From the NCBI RefSeq assembly GCF_002105155.1, contig NW_019029012.1, positions 62,001-126,000 on the forward strand: a DNA stretch of 64,000 nucleotides, given 5' to 3'. A program made the translations under genes and the position numbers. Source of the DNA: Lobosporangium transversale (lineage: Eukaryota; Mortierellomycota; Mortierellomycetes; Mortierellales; Mortierellaceae). Positions within the stretch are counted from its first letter, which is position 1; every line of letters starts with the position of its first letter. The notes below the pieces were generated by a model, which was given only the letters and a program-made list of their open reading frames with translations, searched no databases and was not told where the DNA came from. Shown in pieces: positions 47,964-59,259 of the stretch.

Positions 47964-49241
47964 CTCGATCTACTTGCCTTGTATCTCGCCAATTCGGCCT
48001 CCACATCATACTCAAACTGGCCATAGCGCTTATGCTTGTTGGCAACAAGGGTACGGAATTTTTGCTCAAACTCCTCGAAATTGTACAAATGATGTATACG
48101 GAGACCAGAGCGCGAAGCTTTGGATGAATAGGTTGGGCCAATTCCCTTGCGGGTAGTTCCGATGCTGAATTTCCAAAGCCAGGAAAACAAAAAATTAAGA
48201 ATGGTTAAAAAAAAAAACATCAAGGTGAATCATTCATTTTTTAGTGGATGCAAGATTGACACTAAATCCATGAAAGTTGTATATAGTATGGTCTGCATAT
48301 ACTGAAGTAAAAAAAAAAAGAAAAAAAAAAAAAAAAAAAGATGACTCACCTTCCACGTCCCAATTCAAGTTCCTTGAGTCCATCAATGATCTGATGAATG
48401 TCGAAGACAAGGTGAGCTCTGTCAGAAACAAAGATACGTCCAGTGCAGTCCAAGCCTATAGACGGCGAGAGGGATGAAGGTAAACAAAAGATCGACCTGA
48501 TTTGTTAGTCATAGATTTGAGACTCCAGGAAAGGCAAAGCGATAAAATAAAATAAAGCGGAGAATAGATCGTTGCATTGTAATGTCAGAACTTTGACTTT
48601 GCCACAATAGTGTAGCAATAGCAATGGCAATAGCAATCTTACCCTTCTTCTCAAGGTTAGAAAGCTCCTCAAAGAACGAGGGAATATGGACGACAACACC
48701 GGCGCCGACAATGTTGGTGCAATTCTTGTTGATCAAGCCTATTTTTACAAAGATTGCCAATGTCAGAATGTCAGAATATCTTGATGTTTCGGATCGACAT
48801 ATCCATTGTTTATCCAGGGGAGCAATGATCAAATATACTCCATACCAGAAGGGAGCATGTGAAAGTCATACTTGGTCTTGCCAACGACAATGGTATGTCC
48901 AGCATTGTTGCCACCCTAAGAAAAAAAAGAAGACCATACCAATTGCTATAGGTCAGTTACTGCAAGCGTTCTAATTACTGTAAGTCAGAACTCATGATCA
49001 CAACAGATCCAGGTTACAAAGACCATGAATGAATATGTTCCTATCTTCCTGTCACTCTTAATTCAGACCATGAGGGAGAGGAGAAGTGGGAAAGAGAGAG
49101 CCTCACCTGGCAACGAGCACAGACATCAGCTTCTTGGGAGAGGATGTCAGAAAGTTTGCCCTTTCCTTCGTCACCCCACTGAGCACCAAGCACGACAGTT
49201 ACACCCTTGTTAGACATGCCAGCCAACTTTGCTGAAGACAT
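47120..49241 (-). CDS. ADE12: Adenylosuccinate synthase
   Basis: Six exons (49107-49241, 48846-48915, 48643-48738, 48350-48455, 47978-48164, 47120-47830) give 434 residues, essentially the length of yeast Ade12. The start has [19 protein letters not shown], the GTP/IMP-binding P-loop with the catalytic Asp; then [12 protein letters not shown] with the catalytic His, [40 protein letters not shown], and a C-terminal [14 protein letters not shown]. The enzyme makes adenylosuccinate from IMP and aspartate using GTP, the first committed AMP step, in the cytosol. Intron 5 uses a GC donor (AAG|GCAAGT) and is followed by a run of about 27 A on the transcribed sense strand. The gene is divergent from RPAP2 (661 bp between starts). 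All key residues are present. Confidence 0.97.
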
Positions 49242-49902
49242 GATTAAAAGAAGCTTGGATAGAAAGGAGAAAAGAGGAAAAGGAAAACGATGAGAAAGAG
49301 AGAAGGAAAGAAAAAGGGAGTATGAATGTGAATATGGATGAGAATGAGAGTCTGTGAGAGTGGAATAAGATCAATCTAAATGGTTGAAATGAACAAAGGC
49401 AAGTTGTTACCAAACGGAATCAGTTGATCAGGCCATAGCCTGCTTTTATACCCAAAAAAAAAAAAAATTTTATCTATTCTCAATTGCAGAGTCTTTTTGC
49501 TGACTCAACAGAAAAAATGAATGTCAGTCACCGTCACCATTAGCATTGATTGTCCTGGCACCCGCCTTTGTTGTCTATCATGTACAGATATAGACATTTT
49601 ATTATTGTTTCATGTAGACCAATTCCAAGAAGCCTATGAGATTTGTATCCCCTGCAGTGAAGGTCAATGCATCGACGCCTTGCAAAGGTGAATACAACGG
49701 ACATAGCCCCTTGTTGGTATGCCTTTGAAGTCATGTGACTGTGACATTACTTCAAAAAAAAAAAAAGCATTGCAGCCAACACCTAACATTCTTACTCCAT
49801 TCCACTAACAAGAAAGGAGAACAGCAGCTGCTTCTGCAAGAAAAAAACAAAACGTGTTCTTGTTCGTGTTCGTGTGAGAAAAAGAGAGAAAAGGCATTCC
49901 TC
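49242..49902. promoter_or_regulatory. Divergent promoter region between ADE12 and RPAP2/RTR1 genes
   Basis: Two housekeeping genes start outward from this 661-bp interval. It includes a purine-rich stretch (pyrimidine-rich for ADE12) at 49250-49330 and short A runs at 49450 and 49754. No TATA box or factor site is assigned. Confidence 0.4.
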
Positions 49903-50437
49903 ATGGCGAGAAGATCAGTCCCTACTATGAAGGATGACATTGTCGTTGACAGGTCGCCACTTGTGGAGCAATATTTACCAAAAATACAGAAGCAAGCTTC
50001 AACTTCAAAAACATCGGTCTCATCTTCGTCTTCTGCAAAAGTATCACCAGCTGAGAGTAATGAGCCCAAGTTGACGAAGAAACAAATCCTACTAAAGAAA
50101 AATATTGAGCTGCATAAAAGATACGAAAGCATGGTCTTGGACTGGACATTGACTCTGACAGATCCAGTGAGCGAGGCAACTCTTGGAGAGGCGGTAAGTG
50201 TTGATATTTCAGATAGAACAAGTCAATGGTATATGAATCCAGTGTTCCAGCATGCCAGTTAGCCAGGGATCTAACCCTTTACATGGATTTTGCTTGGTTG
50301 ATCCATTGTAGGCAAACAGGATCAAGCAATCGCATTACCAGGATATCATTGAGGAGCGTAACATCAATAAGCTGTGCGGATATCCACTCTGCTCTGAGCC
50401 ACCACGCGTATGTACATCTATGCCAACATGCGTTTCT

Positions 50438-50472
<35 letters not shown>

Positions 50473-51379
50473 TTGCTACATCCTTAAATTATTTCATTTT
50501 GTAAACGTGTACAGGATGTGAAAGGAAAATTCCGGATCTCATTGAATGAACGCAAAGTCTTTGATATCAGCATACTCAAGCAATTCTGTTCTTCAAGATG
50601 TCTATCGGCATCGCGCTGGTTCGAGTCTCAGCTGACAGAGGAGCCTCTATATCTCTTGGATGTTGATTCTGAACACCTGAAAGTCGCTAGAGTATCAATT
50701 GTCCCGCTTGGCATGGAGCTTGCGTACGTTTCATGTCCTATTCATCTTTTTGTTAACAGGATAAGAGAACTAATCCACGCCACGAGACAGGTCGTGTTAC
50801 TTACTTTCTGTTTTTATTCTCTCTCTTCTTATCCTCTCCCTCTTATTCTAATGTGCTTGCAGTGAGTTTCAAGCATTGAGGGCTCAGGGTGCAACAGCAG
50901 GCGAGACGAAGCCAACACCAGCTTTTACTATACCAGAACATACACTTGATGATTTACCACCTATGTCACCACAACCTTCATCGCCAACACCAGCGCCAGC
51001 AGGATCTTCGCTTGGAAATGAATATGTCCAATCCCTTCTAGCCTCTGTTCCAGAAACACCATCATATATCAAGATCATTGAGCGTGATACCACAGGAGAA
51101 ATCCCCAGCAATCCATTGGATACGAGCAATATGGATCAGGAAATGGAGGAAGTCTTTGGAGACAATAGTGTTGAACAGCAAAATCATGAGGCTGTCGATG
51201 GATATCGTGTTCCTGTGCACCGTAGCGCAAGTTCAAAACCGAACAAAGGATCTAATAACATTCACACGATTGAAAACAAAATGTCACGGATCACGCTTGC
51301 AGAAGGTGATTCAGCAATATCAAATGACACACCTATGCAGCGGTCAGCAAGTTCTACATCTATGGATACTCATGCATGA
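49903..51379 (+). CDS. RPAP2/Rtr1-type RNA polymerase II CTD phosphatase homologue
   Basis: Exons 49903-50193, 50312-50407, 50515-50723 and 50863-51379 give 370 residues. The zinc-binding domain is clear: NINKLCGYPLCSEPPR supplies two Cys, then FDISILKQFCSSRCLSASRWFE supplies two more, with LTEEPLYLLD after it, as in Rtr1/RPAP2. Known relatives dephosphorylate Ser5 of the RNA polymerase II C-terminal repeat and assist polymerase import. The C-terminal 170 residues are disordered (Ser/Pro/Glu). The start MARRSVPTMKDD is preferred; an in-frame Met at 49735 would add a low-complexity Lys/Cys/Ser extension. It may have lost a final exon (see 57979-58072). The frame is intact. Confidence 0.88.
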
Positions 51380-51956
51380 CCATGTGGTTTCCCATCGTAC
51401 ATACATTTACACACATAAGATTCTCTTTATGATTTTCCTTGCGGATATCGATAGAAAAAGAATTTGGGAATCTTTATTGAAACTATACCATCGGTTGTGC
51501 AATGTATTAAAGAAGCAGTTACTGGAAATTCTGGTTGTAAACACGCTTTACTTTTGAGTCTATTATAAGTCTTGACAGGTAAAGATGTTATGAAAAGTAT
51601 TATCAGGATAAGCTGGTGCATTTAATCAAGGAAAAAAAAAAAGTTGATAGCGTATTCATCTCCAGACAATGGTTTTAATACAATTGCAATAAAAAAGGAT
51701 ACTTCATATATGTAGCACTAGGAAGGTGATTTTCAAGCTTTCTTCCATCATGAGCATTTACATCCTTTGTCTATTTTTTTTTTTTTTTTTTTTTTTTTTT
51801 CGCTGGGATTTGATGTGCTTGCTACCTTGGTATAGCTGAGTTGCGATTAATGAAAACATGAAAAATGAAAGTTCCAGTGACAGACGGTGAGGCTCAAATC
51901 ACAGTAATAGACGTTAATTTAATGCCAAAAATGGGGAGAGTGAAAAGGGGTATATA

Positions 51957-54900
51957 TTATCGTTGCTGTCTAGTACTCTGAAGTAACAGTTCCTTGAGCT
52001 CCTGTAGCTGCTCCTGCAATTGCTCTACGCGCGCATCCACATTAGTAACACGTTTTCCCATTTCCTTGTCAGCGCTAGCATCCAACTTTTCTTGGTAGGC
52101 TTTCATCTGCCGCGCAGTCGCTGTGAAATAGATTTCTCGTGGGAAACAGTCGTACGTCTTCCGGTAATCTGGGATATGATATGACATATTTTCGGCCGCC
52201 TCAATGTATCGCAGACGCGATTCAAACCATATCAGGCGCCATCTGCCATCGCCCTTTATGAATGCCACATTGATAAGCGCTACAGTGAGAATATATACAT
52301 ATATATATAAATATACACACAAATATAAATAAATATAAGAGTTGAATTAATGATGAGTATCAGAGAGTAGAAATAAATAATGATAATAATGATAATAGTG
52401 ATAATAATGATAGTAAAAAATGCACTAAATAACACGTACCAATAAGCACATTCAGCATTAGGATGACAGTGAAGAAAAAGAACAACATCATCATAATATG
52501 GAAAGCCCAGTCTTCAGAAGTAAATTTTGAGTCAACAGGATCATATCGACCACCCTACATTATGGAAAAAAGAAATTAGACAGGCAAATGTATAATGCGG
52601 TCATTCGCGAGATAGGCTATTCTAATGTGTGTATCCAAAGCAGGAAATATAATAATAATAATAATAATAATAATAAAAGGCCTACCAGCATGAAATACGT
52701 TGCGGATAGTGCACCGAAGAATTGGATAGGGAAGAACCCTTCATCTTCTGCTCGCTCACATCCACCTGTTGGACAGGCATGAAGAAGATGTAACATCCCA
52801 ACTGTGAACGCAATGAGCCCTGCTGCAAAGATCACGAAGAAGACTTGGATCTCCTCAGTAGCTTGCTGAATAATCGCCACATATATGCATACCATCTGGT
52901 TGATCCTGAGCTCAAAGAGCTATTTAAAATGAAGAAAATGAAAATTTTGAGGATTTTGTGTTCACCCATTGGGAGTATGAAGAGTAAGATCATCATCATA
53001 CAGTTCCTTAAAGAGGCAAGAAAGCAAAGCATGAGCTTATTACCATATGCAAGAATACAGCCAGGACGGAGAAACTGACAAGCCTGGTATTTCCAGCCTG
53101 GTCGTCATTGAAAATGATAACCAATTGATGGATACCAGCGGCCATTGGTATTAAAAACGCCAGGATATCAATCGAATTATATATTGATCTAGATGCCAAG
53201 AATATCGAGCAAGAAATAATGTTAGGATCCAAATAGCTTTCAATAAAAACCACTCAGGGAAGCAAATTCAGTAATTAATTGATCGAGGATCCTTTCTCAT
53301 CCTACTTTTTGTATCCCTTCCAATCTTGATATGCTTGCAAAGTCTCAAGCCATATAAAGATGACTGACATAACTATTATCATAATGAACAATCCGATAAG
53401 TGGAGCGTGGTCCTCGCCGGAATAATATACTTGCATGAAAGCAACCACAAGGACCAGAATATAATAAATACATTGGAATGCAAATCTGCTAAGCCAATAA
53501 GGGAACCCAATCGTATTCCTATTTTCATTGTCACGACAGAAGCAAAGTATTTAGTCAATAAACATTAAAGGCTATGGCGCAACAGCGTATAAAAGGGAAG
53601 CAAAGGGAAAAAGAGTAGGAATCATCGTTGATGAACTCACCATTTGTACGTGACCAAAGCAGTTATGGCTGGGTTATCAAAAAAATCCAGAGTAAAGTTG
53701 TGAGGTTTGACGTATATTCGGTTTTTGAGCTGCAACTTGAGAAGAAACATTTGGTACATTGACTTCCACCGTGTCGTCCATGGTATTATATGCGTTGGTT
53801 TGAGCCGTCCTTCAGGGAGGGATGCTCCCCTATTAAAGTCATCATGGCCGGTTTCTTTATCCTCGGCGTTGATTGTATCATCGTGGCAGAGCCACAGTGC
53901 GTCAAAAGAAGCCATGAACACTGAATCTGTAAACAGGTCATTTTTGGGATCCCGTGGCTTAGCTACCACATGTAGCTGCATAATTGGATCTGGTATTTCG
54001 GACAGAGCTAATGATGGTGACTGCCAGAACTTGAGTCGAAACATTGGCGGGTAGGCGATTTTGTGATTATCGATAATATAGGACCGTTCCGTAGCTGGAA
54101 TATATGCTATTCGTTCAATACAGTCAAGCGCCTGCTCTGGGAAGGTGTCCATCACTTGTTTCATTGACCCAAATATGGGGGTCAAGAATGAGAGATTGCG
54201 AGAACTGTTGGCATGACTGACACAGTAGTCCATAATTACTTTAGCAACACTGATGACCGCAGGCTGCGCCTCTGCAATTTGGAAAAGCTTTTTAAGGGGA
54301 TCACAGAGTTTATGAGCAGCGATAGCCTTAGAGTCCGGAATCCAAGTGATCTTTGTTGGAGGCAACAAAGCCTTCATGATCTGCTCCAAAAAATTCCGAT
54401 TTTCATACGTCCAGACTTCACATAATGTAGAAATGCAAGAGACTGGATTCTGAGAAGATGGTCGAACAAGGGCCTTTAGATATTGAATAACAGCCTCCTG
54501 ACATGCTGCGTCGCCATCGGCATACATGTCTATGAGATTGCGGGTGCCATGAGATATTCGAATCTCTTCTGAGGTACCAAGATTGTCCAAAGAAGAATGG
54601 GGGTAGGTGAGCTTTTTAACTTTAAAACCCCTTGATTTTTTCGATGATTCCTTGAGTTCCTTGTACCATTTTTTAGACAAAAGGGTTAAAGCAAACTGCG
54701 TCCCATCTTTGCTAGCCATGGCACTAGAGATCCTGTAGATTCGAGGATCGGTCATTCGATGTTCTAGATCAGCCTCTTCTTGAAGTGCCCACACAAGCTC
54801 TAGCCTCGCAACCTCTGGTGAGTCCGACCCACCCTCTTCGATCAATCGCCACACTTGCATATAATGACCTGTCATCAACACAAGCCGCGAGGTTGCTGGC

Positions 54901-56528
54901 AAAAACATGCATGAATGAACTATATGTGATGGCCCTAGCGGTATTTTAAGACTTGCCTGTTTTTTCGAGGCGGTTGAATCTGAAAGTGAAGGCGAAAACA
55001 GTGCAGGGAAATGATGCTGTTCTGAGGGCAGGTCGACACGAGTAATGGTAACAACCGTCAGCACACCACCACTGAGCACATCATTTTTGGTGGTCAAAAT
55101 GAATCCGACGCCAGAAGTTGACGTTAACTTCAGCCTGAACTCGCGACTAAGTTCATGGTGCTCTGTACTTTCTAAATCTTCTTCACTGAAGATAATACTA
55201 GGTGCAAAAATGGCATCAATACCTATCTTGATGACGTCCATAACAGGACCCTATTGACGCGAACAAAAGTTGCAAAAAAAGGAAGAGAAAGGATCAGTTT
55301 AAATGATATAATGGTGTGTTTACTTCGATCAATCTCTTTCTCACTAATAGGAGTTGGCTCATTCATCCTCACCTCTCGATAGACAAAGATCTGATCTTTC
55401 AAAGGGTTTGGGAAACTAAGGCTGTAATCCTTGCGTATTGAGAAAGAGCGGATGGACTTCATGTCACATGCCCTTATGATCTTGCACTCAATAAATCGAT
55501 GCTTTGGATCATCAGGGGGATCCTGGTCAAATATCATAAAGTTCTCATGATCCATTACCACCCCAAACTGCTTATCATCTCCTAACCCTTCAGTGTAGTC
55601 ACCAAGCTTCATACCCGAGGCCGTTTCATAGATGCTGATGCATCTTTTAACAGAGATTGCTGCCAGGGACCCATCACCAGACAAACCGACAAATGACCCA
55701 GCAACGCCACTAGTGACTTTAATATATGAGAGCTGCTTCATTCTTACGATATCCCAGAAGGATACCACGTTTCTGCTACCAGTCCACGCAAAGCGATTGC
55801 CACGTAAGTTTGTAATGAATATTGATGCAGCCTCCAAATTTTGTTCCGCTGTCATGTCCAAAGTATTGATTAGCGACCATTTATCATATATATTGGTGCT
55901 GTAGATTGAGATCGAGTATCCGTCGCAGGTGATGTAGTATTCACTCGTGTTTCCTTGGTCGTCACTGAGGGAGCATAAGTGGAACTTTCCATAGCCGCGA
56001 AACCCTCGAAGGCCATCGCAAGCTTCATCTAAGTGCAATTCTCTAGGAGATAAAATGTCCTTGGATACAGTGGAAGGAAAGTAGCTTAGAATACGGCATA
56101 GTATTGTGTTCTCTGGATCCTTGGGTGTGCTTGAAGTCTCATCTAACGCAGAGAGCTTTGCTACCGGCTCTATAGAGTGAATGACGATGTATTTTCCTGA
56201 GGCTGCAACGGACATGGAGATACTAATTAAATCAGGGCGACTGACTTTGATTGAAGTTATGTGCCCTTGTGCAATTAGGGTGGAGTGCCTCTTTGTTGTA
56301 CCATCTTGGAGTTCTTCAGGTAACTCGGTGTCAAGGGACCAGAGTTCGATGATACCTTGACCATCTTCAGTAAAGCACAGTGTTGCAGCATGCGTCCCGT
56401 TGGCGTTCAGTGCATAAGAGTGTATTTTCTTAGTCCTGTCCCAAGTACCATTATCGCCATAGCTCACATTGATGATATGATGAGGCTTGAACCCATCATA
56501 CAGGACAAGATCTGCAGAGCATTGCCAA

Positions 56529-56567
<39 letters not shown>

Positions 56568-57791
56568 GACTGTAAGTGTCTCCTTCAATAGGCTGCATAT
56601 ATAACATGGAAATTGTTGCCCCATAGTTTTTTTACCTGACGATACTGTGTGCCCTACATCCAATTCAACGTAATGTAAATCTAGGCCCAAGTTCGATAGG
56701 TCACTTTTCATCACGTTGATTGAGAGTTGAATGTATGTGGCAATACTAATCTCAATCTGCCGATGCAACCTTAGTCTCGTAAATACCCCTCTTCCTAAAA
56801 CCGCATGTTGACCAGGCCAAAGAGAGCCAAGATTAATACTATAAAGAATGAAGTGCGTTAAATATTCCGACTCGTCTATAGATGTTAATGCTGATCAATG
56901 TTACATACGAATAGAATGGATCTCATCGATTCTTGCGATAGTAGTGCAGTTCTTTGTCTAGTTGCAGCATAAGAAAGTTATATGCATCAGAATCGGCCGG
57001 AAACTTGATCAAAAACATATCACAGGCAGAAGAGTAGCAGAAACAGTGAAGGAGATTTGCAAATATTTACAGAATACAGAGCTCTTCGATTGGAGTTAAG
57101 CTGCTTCATTTCGATTTTCAGCATATCTGAATCGTGAATAAATTCAGAGTTGAGTGTCACACCGAGGATTATAGAGTACCAACCACGTTTAATTTGCCCT
57201 ATCTCAAATAAACACTGCAGTGACAGATGTCAAGAATAAAATGAGCTTCAAATACATCTCATTTGTACATACTGTTACTGTAACATCATTACTAACATAC
57301 CTCCCAACTCTGATTGAACGGAACAACTATGGGTGTTTGGCTGATAGCTCCAATCTTGCCTATGATTCCTGAGTCTGATGACTGCTCAAAATACCATCGT
57401 ATACCTGGTATTTCAGTCACATTGGGATAGAATATATTAGAACATCATCGCTACAAATATACGCAACATGACTCTGGGATATCCGCAGGGCTTTGTACAA
57501 GTCGCCCAGGCTTGAACCTTCTGCACCTTGATTCGATTCTGATAACACTGCAGGTGATGATGTCTCAGAAGAGTGAGAGACAGGTTGTGAAGTAGTAGCG
57601 GATGCAATTGGAGCCTGGGATGTCAAAGGTATATTATTATCTTCAATAGATACAATGGTATGTCTTGAATTATGTCTGGATAAAGGATTCGGTGGTGAAG
57701 CCGCATTTAAATTTGATGGCATTGGCGATGAAGCATTGGAGGGAGGCGGTCTAGCTAGATCTGCAGACCTGTTTTCCAGATCGTCGTCCAT
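51957..57791 (-). CDS. Channel B: WD40-like / TRP-like ion-channel fusion protein
   Basis: This is a paralogue of channel A with the same exon plan. The start MDDDLENRSADLARP is at 57791. Main exons: 55373-56511 (WD40-like: ATLCFTEDGQGIIELWSLD, GLSGDGSLAAISVKRCISIYE); 53641-55250 (1,610 bp, same length as in A; linker with PPTKITWIPDSKAIAAHKL); 53306-53518 (213 bp, first helices); then about 53043-53188, 52686-52919, 52440-52557 and 51957-52281. The pore-like exon ends SATYFMLVGGRYDP-like, the last helix and WFESRLRYIEAAENMSYHIP follow, and the protein ends in a short Gln/Glu coiled coil. The N-terminus is Ser/Pro-rich. The linker and channel parts look closer to A than the WD40-like part does. 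All large frames are open, so the gene is probably functional. Cation conductance is inferred. Confidence 0.8.
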
Positions 57792-57978
57792 GATGATATA
57801 TTGACAAGTTGAACAAATAGGATATGGATGCAGCAGACAACGTTGAAGAAAGATAATGAACTCAGGTAGAGATTAGAGGGAGAGAAGAAAGGATAAAATG
57901 TGACAAGATACATGCTTCGCCAAATATTATACATATTTCAATTATATAAAACTCTCATTCATTTTTAATTTTTTGCAG

Positions 57979-58072
57979 GGAGCTCCTCGCTACTAAATTA
58001 AGCACGCTTCCAGTATCTTGGGTAAAAAGGCTACTAGGTGAGGATGGACCATCAATGCCAGAATGGGTATAG
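57979..58072 (+). other. Orphan plus-strand terminal exon
   Basis: A strong acceptor (TTTTTTGCAG) precedes a frame reading ELLATKLSTLPVSWVKRLLG, then EDGPSMPEWV and TAG. No upstream plus-strand exon exists in the 190 bp before the channel B start. The nearest plus-strand gene is RPAP2, ending at 51379. It is either the stranded last exon of that gene or of an unrelated broken gene. Confidence 0.35.
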
Positions 58073-59259
58073 CCTTCTACTCATTCTATTCCTTGGAGGA
58101 AGAAGAGCAAGATGAGAACGAGAATGATGTACATGTTCAAAGATGATGGAGTCGGAGTCTTGTACAAACACAAATTTTGAAAATTTTCACTAAACTTTAT
58201 TTTGTGCGAACATCGCTCCGCCCCTTTCCTTTAGGCCAATTAAATCAATCTGTCTGTTGATTCTCGCAATGCATCTTAGTGACAGAGTTAAGGAAAACAT
58301 CTCGGATAACACAACTTTGTCATTCTAGGAGATTAATAGTGTAGTAATGATATTTTTCATTGCATTGAAAGATATGTATGACATTGTTCATCTCCCATGG
58401 ATACCTTAATTTTCATGCTATTGCCGAAATACCAAGTTTTTTTTTGCTAAGGACACAGACTAAGCTGTATGTGAATGAAAGCAAGACTTCGTTTTGCAAG
58501 TCCTTTTTTTTCTGACACCGAGTTGAATCGTGACGAATAAATGTGTCCCTCGCCAATGAATGTCCTGGAATCCGAGCTACTCTGTTTAGAATTGGGGGAT
58601 GGATGAAGTTCGTTTGTTCGAATTGTTGATATGCAATGAGAGAAAAAAAAGATCTGAAACATGGATTGATGGCGTAAAGACTACGCCAAGGAAGAACCTC
58701 AAAGGGCAGGAATAAAAGGTATTAGAAAAGAAAAAAACGAGTGACTACAAGTGTTTACTCCCCTGGCAAAAAATGCTGGGGGTAGCCGATATAGTGTCAG
58801 AACTCTCGTACTGTACACAGGAATCGGAGAGAGCGGCCCCGAGGTGTTTCTAATGTAGGAAGTTGGCTGTATACATAAGCATTAACTTTTTTATTTTATT
58901 TTTTTACTTAAAACTTAAAACACGTCTTTTGCGCGCCCACATTGATCCAATAAATAGCAACAAGAATGGTATCCACCTTTCTGATGACTGTCACACTTTA
59001 TCATCTACCTCATTGACTACTTTATTGGCTGAACCATGTCCTTTTATATTGACCATATATTTGAGCACACAAGAACCATCTAGTTGGGGCCGTTATATTT
59101 GACTCACCAAGGGGCAGTCAACAGCATTGGCATAGATCGAATCGACAATGTGTTTAATCAGAGAGGGAAAAAAAACCCCCTCGACTATTCCATATAAACT
59201 TCATTTTAAAGAATCATGGCCGTGTATAGTCTTGAGCGCGCCCCTATAAGTGCCGGAAC
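58073..59259. other. Spacer between channel B and LRR4
   Basis: No gene is recognised. A 71-residue minus-strand frame (58447-58662) has no domain support. The stretch probably contains the 3' UTR of LRR4 on the right. Confidence 0.4.
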
